Assembly: GCA_023260355.1 (NCBI GenBank)
Contig: JALQVJ010000305.1
Location: forward strand, 1-7,475
Source: Burkholderiaceae bacterium
GTDB taxonomy: Bacteria; Pseudomonadota; Gammaproteobacteria; Burkholderiales; Burkholderiaceae_C
Reading direction: 5' to 3'
DNA: 7,475 nt
Below the pieces are notes generated by a model, which searched no databases, had not been told where the DNA came from, and saw only the letters and a list, made by a program, of their open reading frames with translations. Numbering within the stretch: the stretch's first letter is position 1; the number at the start of each line of letters is the position of its first letter. Positions 7,332 to 7,475 of this stretch are shown in pieces. Both the position numbers and the translations under genes were made by a program.

Positions 7332-7475
7332 TCACGCCTGCAGCCGCGACATCACATGGGCAAACACATCGGCCACAGCAACTTTGGTGGCCTCTGCATC
7401 ACGCCGGTGTTGGTATTCGACTTGGCCGTCCTTGAGCGCCTTGTCGCCAATCGTGACGCGGTGCGGCACGCCGAT
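7332..7475 (-). CDS. proS: Prolyl-tRNA synthetase, C-terminal 47 residues only
   Basis: The minus-strand frame enters from the right edge and ends in TGA (7332-7334). The visible peptide begins [20 protein letters not shown], then continues with YQHRRDAEA and a terminal helix ending SRLQA. This matches the end of the anticodon-binding domain of bacterial prolyl-tRNA synthetase (compare the GIPHRIVIGDR...EYKYRR pattern in E. coli). The enzyme attaches proline to tRNA-Pro. Only the last tenth or less is visible, so catalytic motifs cannot be checked. The other class II synthetases sharing this C-terminal fold (GlyS, HisS, ThrS) fit the visible pattern less well. Confidence 0.88.
   Translation of the reverse strand: MGVPHRVTIGDKALKDGQVEYQHRRDAEATKVAVADVFAHVMSRLQA

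Noticed and set aside
1..7475. Mobile elements, CRISPR arrays, RNA genes, phage or defence genes
   Set aside because: I saw no transposase, terminal inverted repeats, spaced direct repeats, tRNA-like cloverleaf or rRNA sequence. All genes recognised by function are housekeeping or metabolic, and base composition appears even.

Overview
This is an ordinary, fully coding stretch of a Gram-negative chromosome. The gene content and order (large FAD/Fe-S oxidoreductase, small membrane protein, then hemA-prfA-prmC-grxD, then convergent proS) together with the moderately high GC suggest a betaproteobacterium of the order Burkholderiales, most likely Comamonadaceae-like. The use of glutamyl-tRNA reductase (C5 haem pathway) rather than ALA synthase fits a beta- or gammaproteobacterium. 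The taxonomic placement is inference from protein flavour and gene order.

Layout. Positions 1-3132 (minus strand) hold the first 1044 codons of one very long gene that runs off the left edge: a D-2-hydroxyacid dehydrogenase-type flavoprotein fused to a two-cluster ferredoxin-like module, followed by a hydrophobic segment. Every plus-strand open frame across this region is a shadow of it. Upstream on the same strand, 3274-3543, is a small protein with three hydrophobic segments. From 3617 the plus strand carries hemA (3617-4891), prfA (4972-6054), prmC (6051-6902, overlapping prfA by 4 bases) and grxD (6947-7264). A strong bidirectional hairpin terminator (7291-7319) separates grxD from the last 47 codons of proS, which enters from the right on the minus strand (7332-7475).

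How the genes work together. HemA makes glutamate-1-semialdehyde for haem synthesis. PrfA is release factor 1, and PrmC methylates the glutamine of the PrfA GGQ motif, so the 4-base overlap links an enzyme to its own substrate. GrxD is a CGFS monothiol glutaredoxin used in Fe-S cluster trafficking. The left-hand oxidoreductase needs FAD and two 4Fe-4S clusters and probably oxidises a 2-hydroxyacid and passes the electrons on, possibly to the membrane.

I found no mobile element, CRISPR array, RNA gene or clearly novel system. The points that deserve a second look are regulatory: a perfect TATAAT six bases before the hemA ATG (possible leaderless mRNA), a hairpin and no visible ribosome binding site in the hemA-prfA gap, an extended -10 element ahead of the oxidoreductase, and the unusual domain fusion and hydrophobic segment of that oxidoreductase. 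No gap between genes exceeds about 140 bases.
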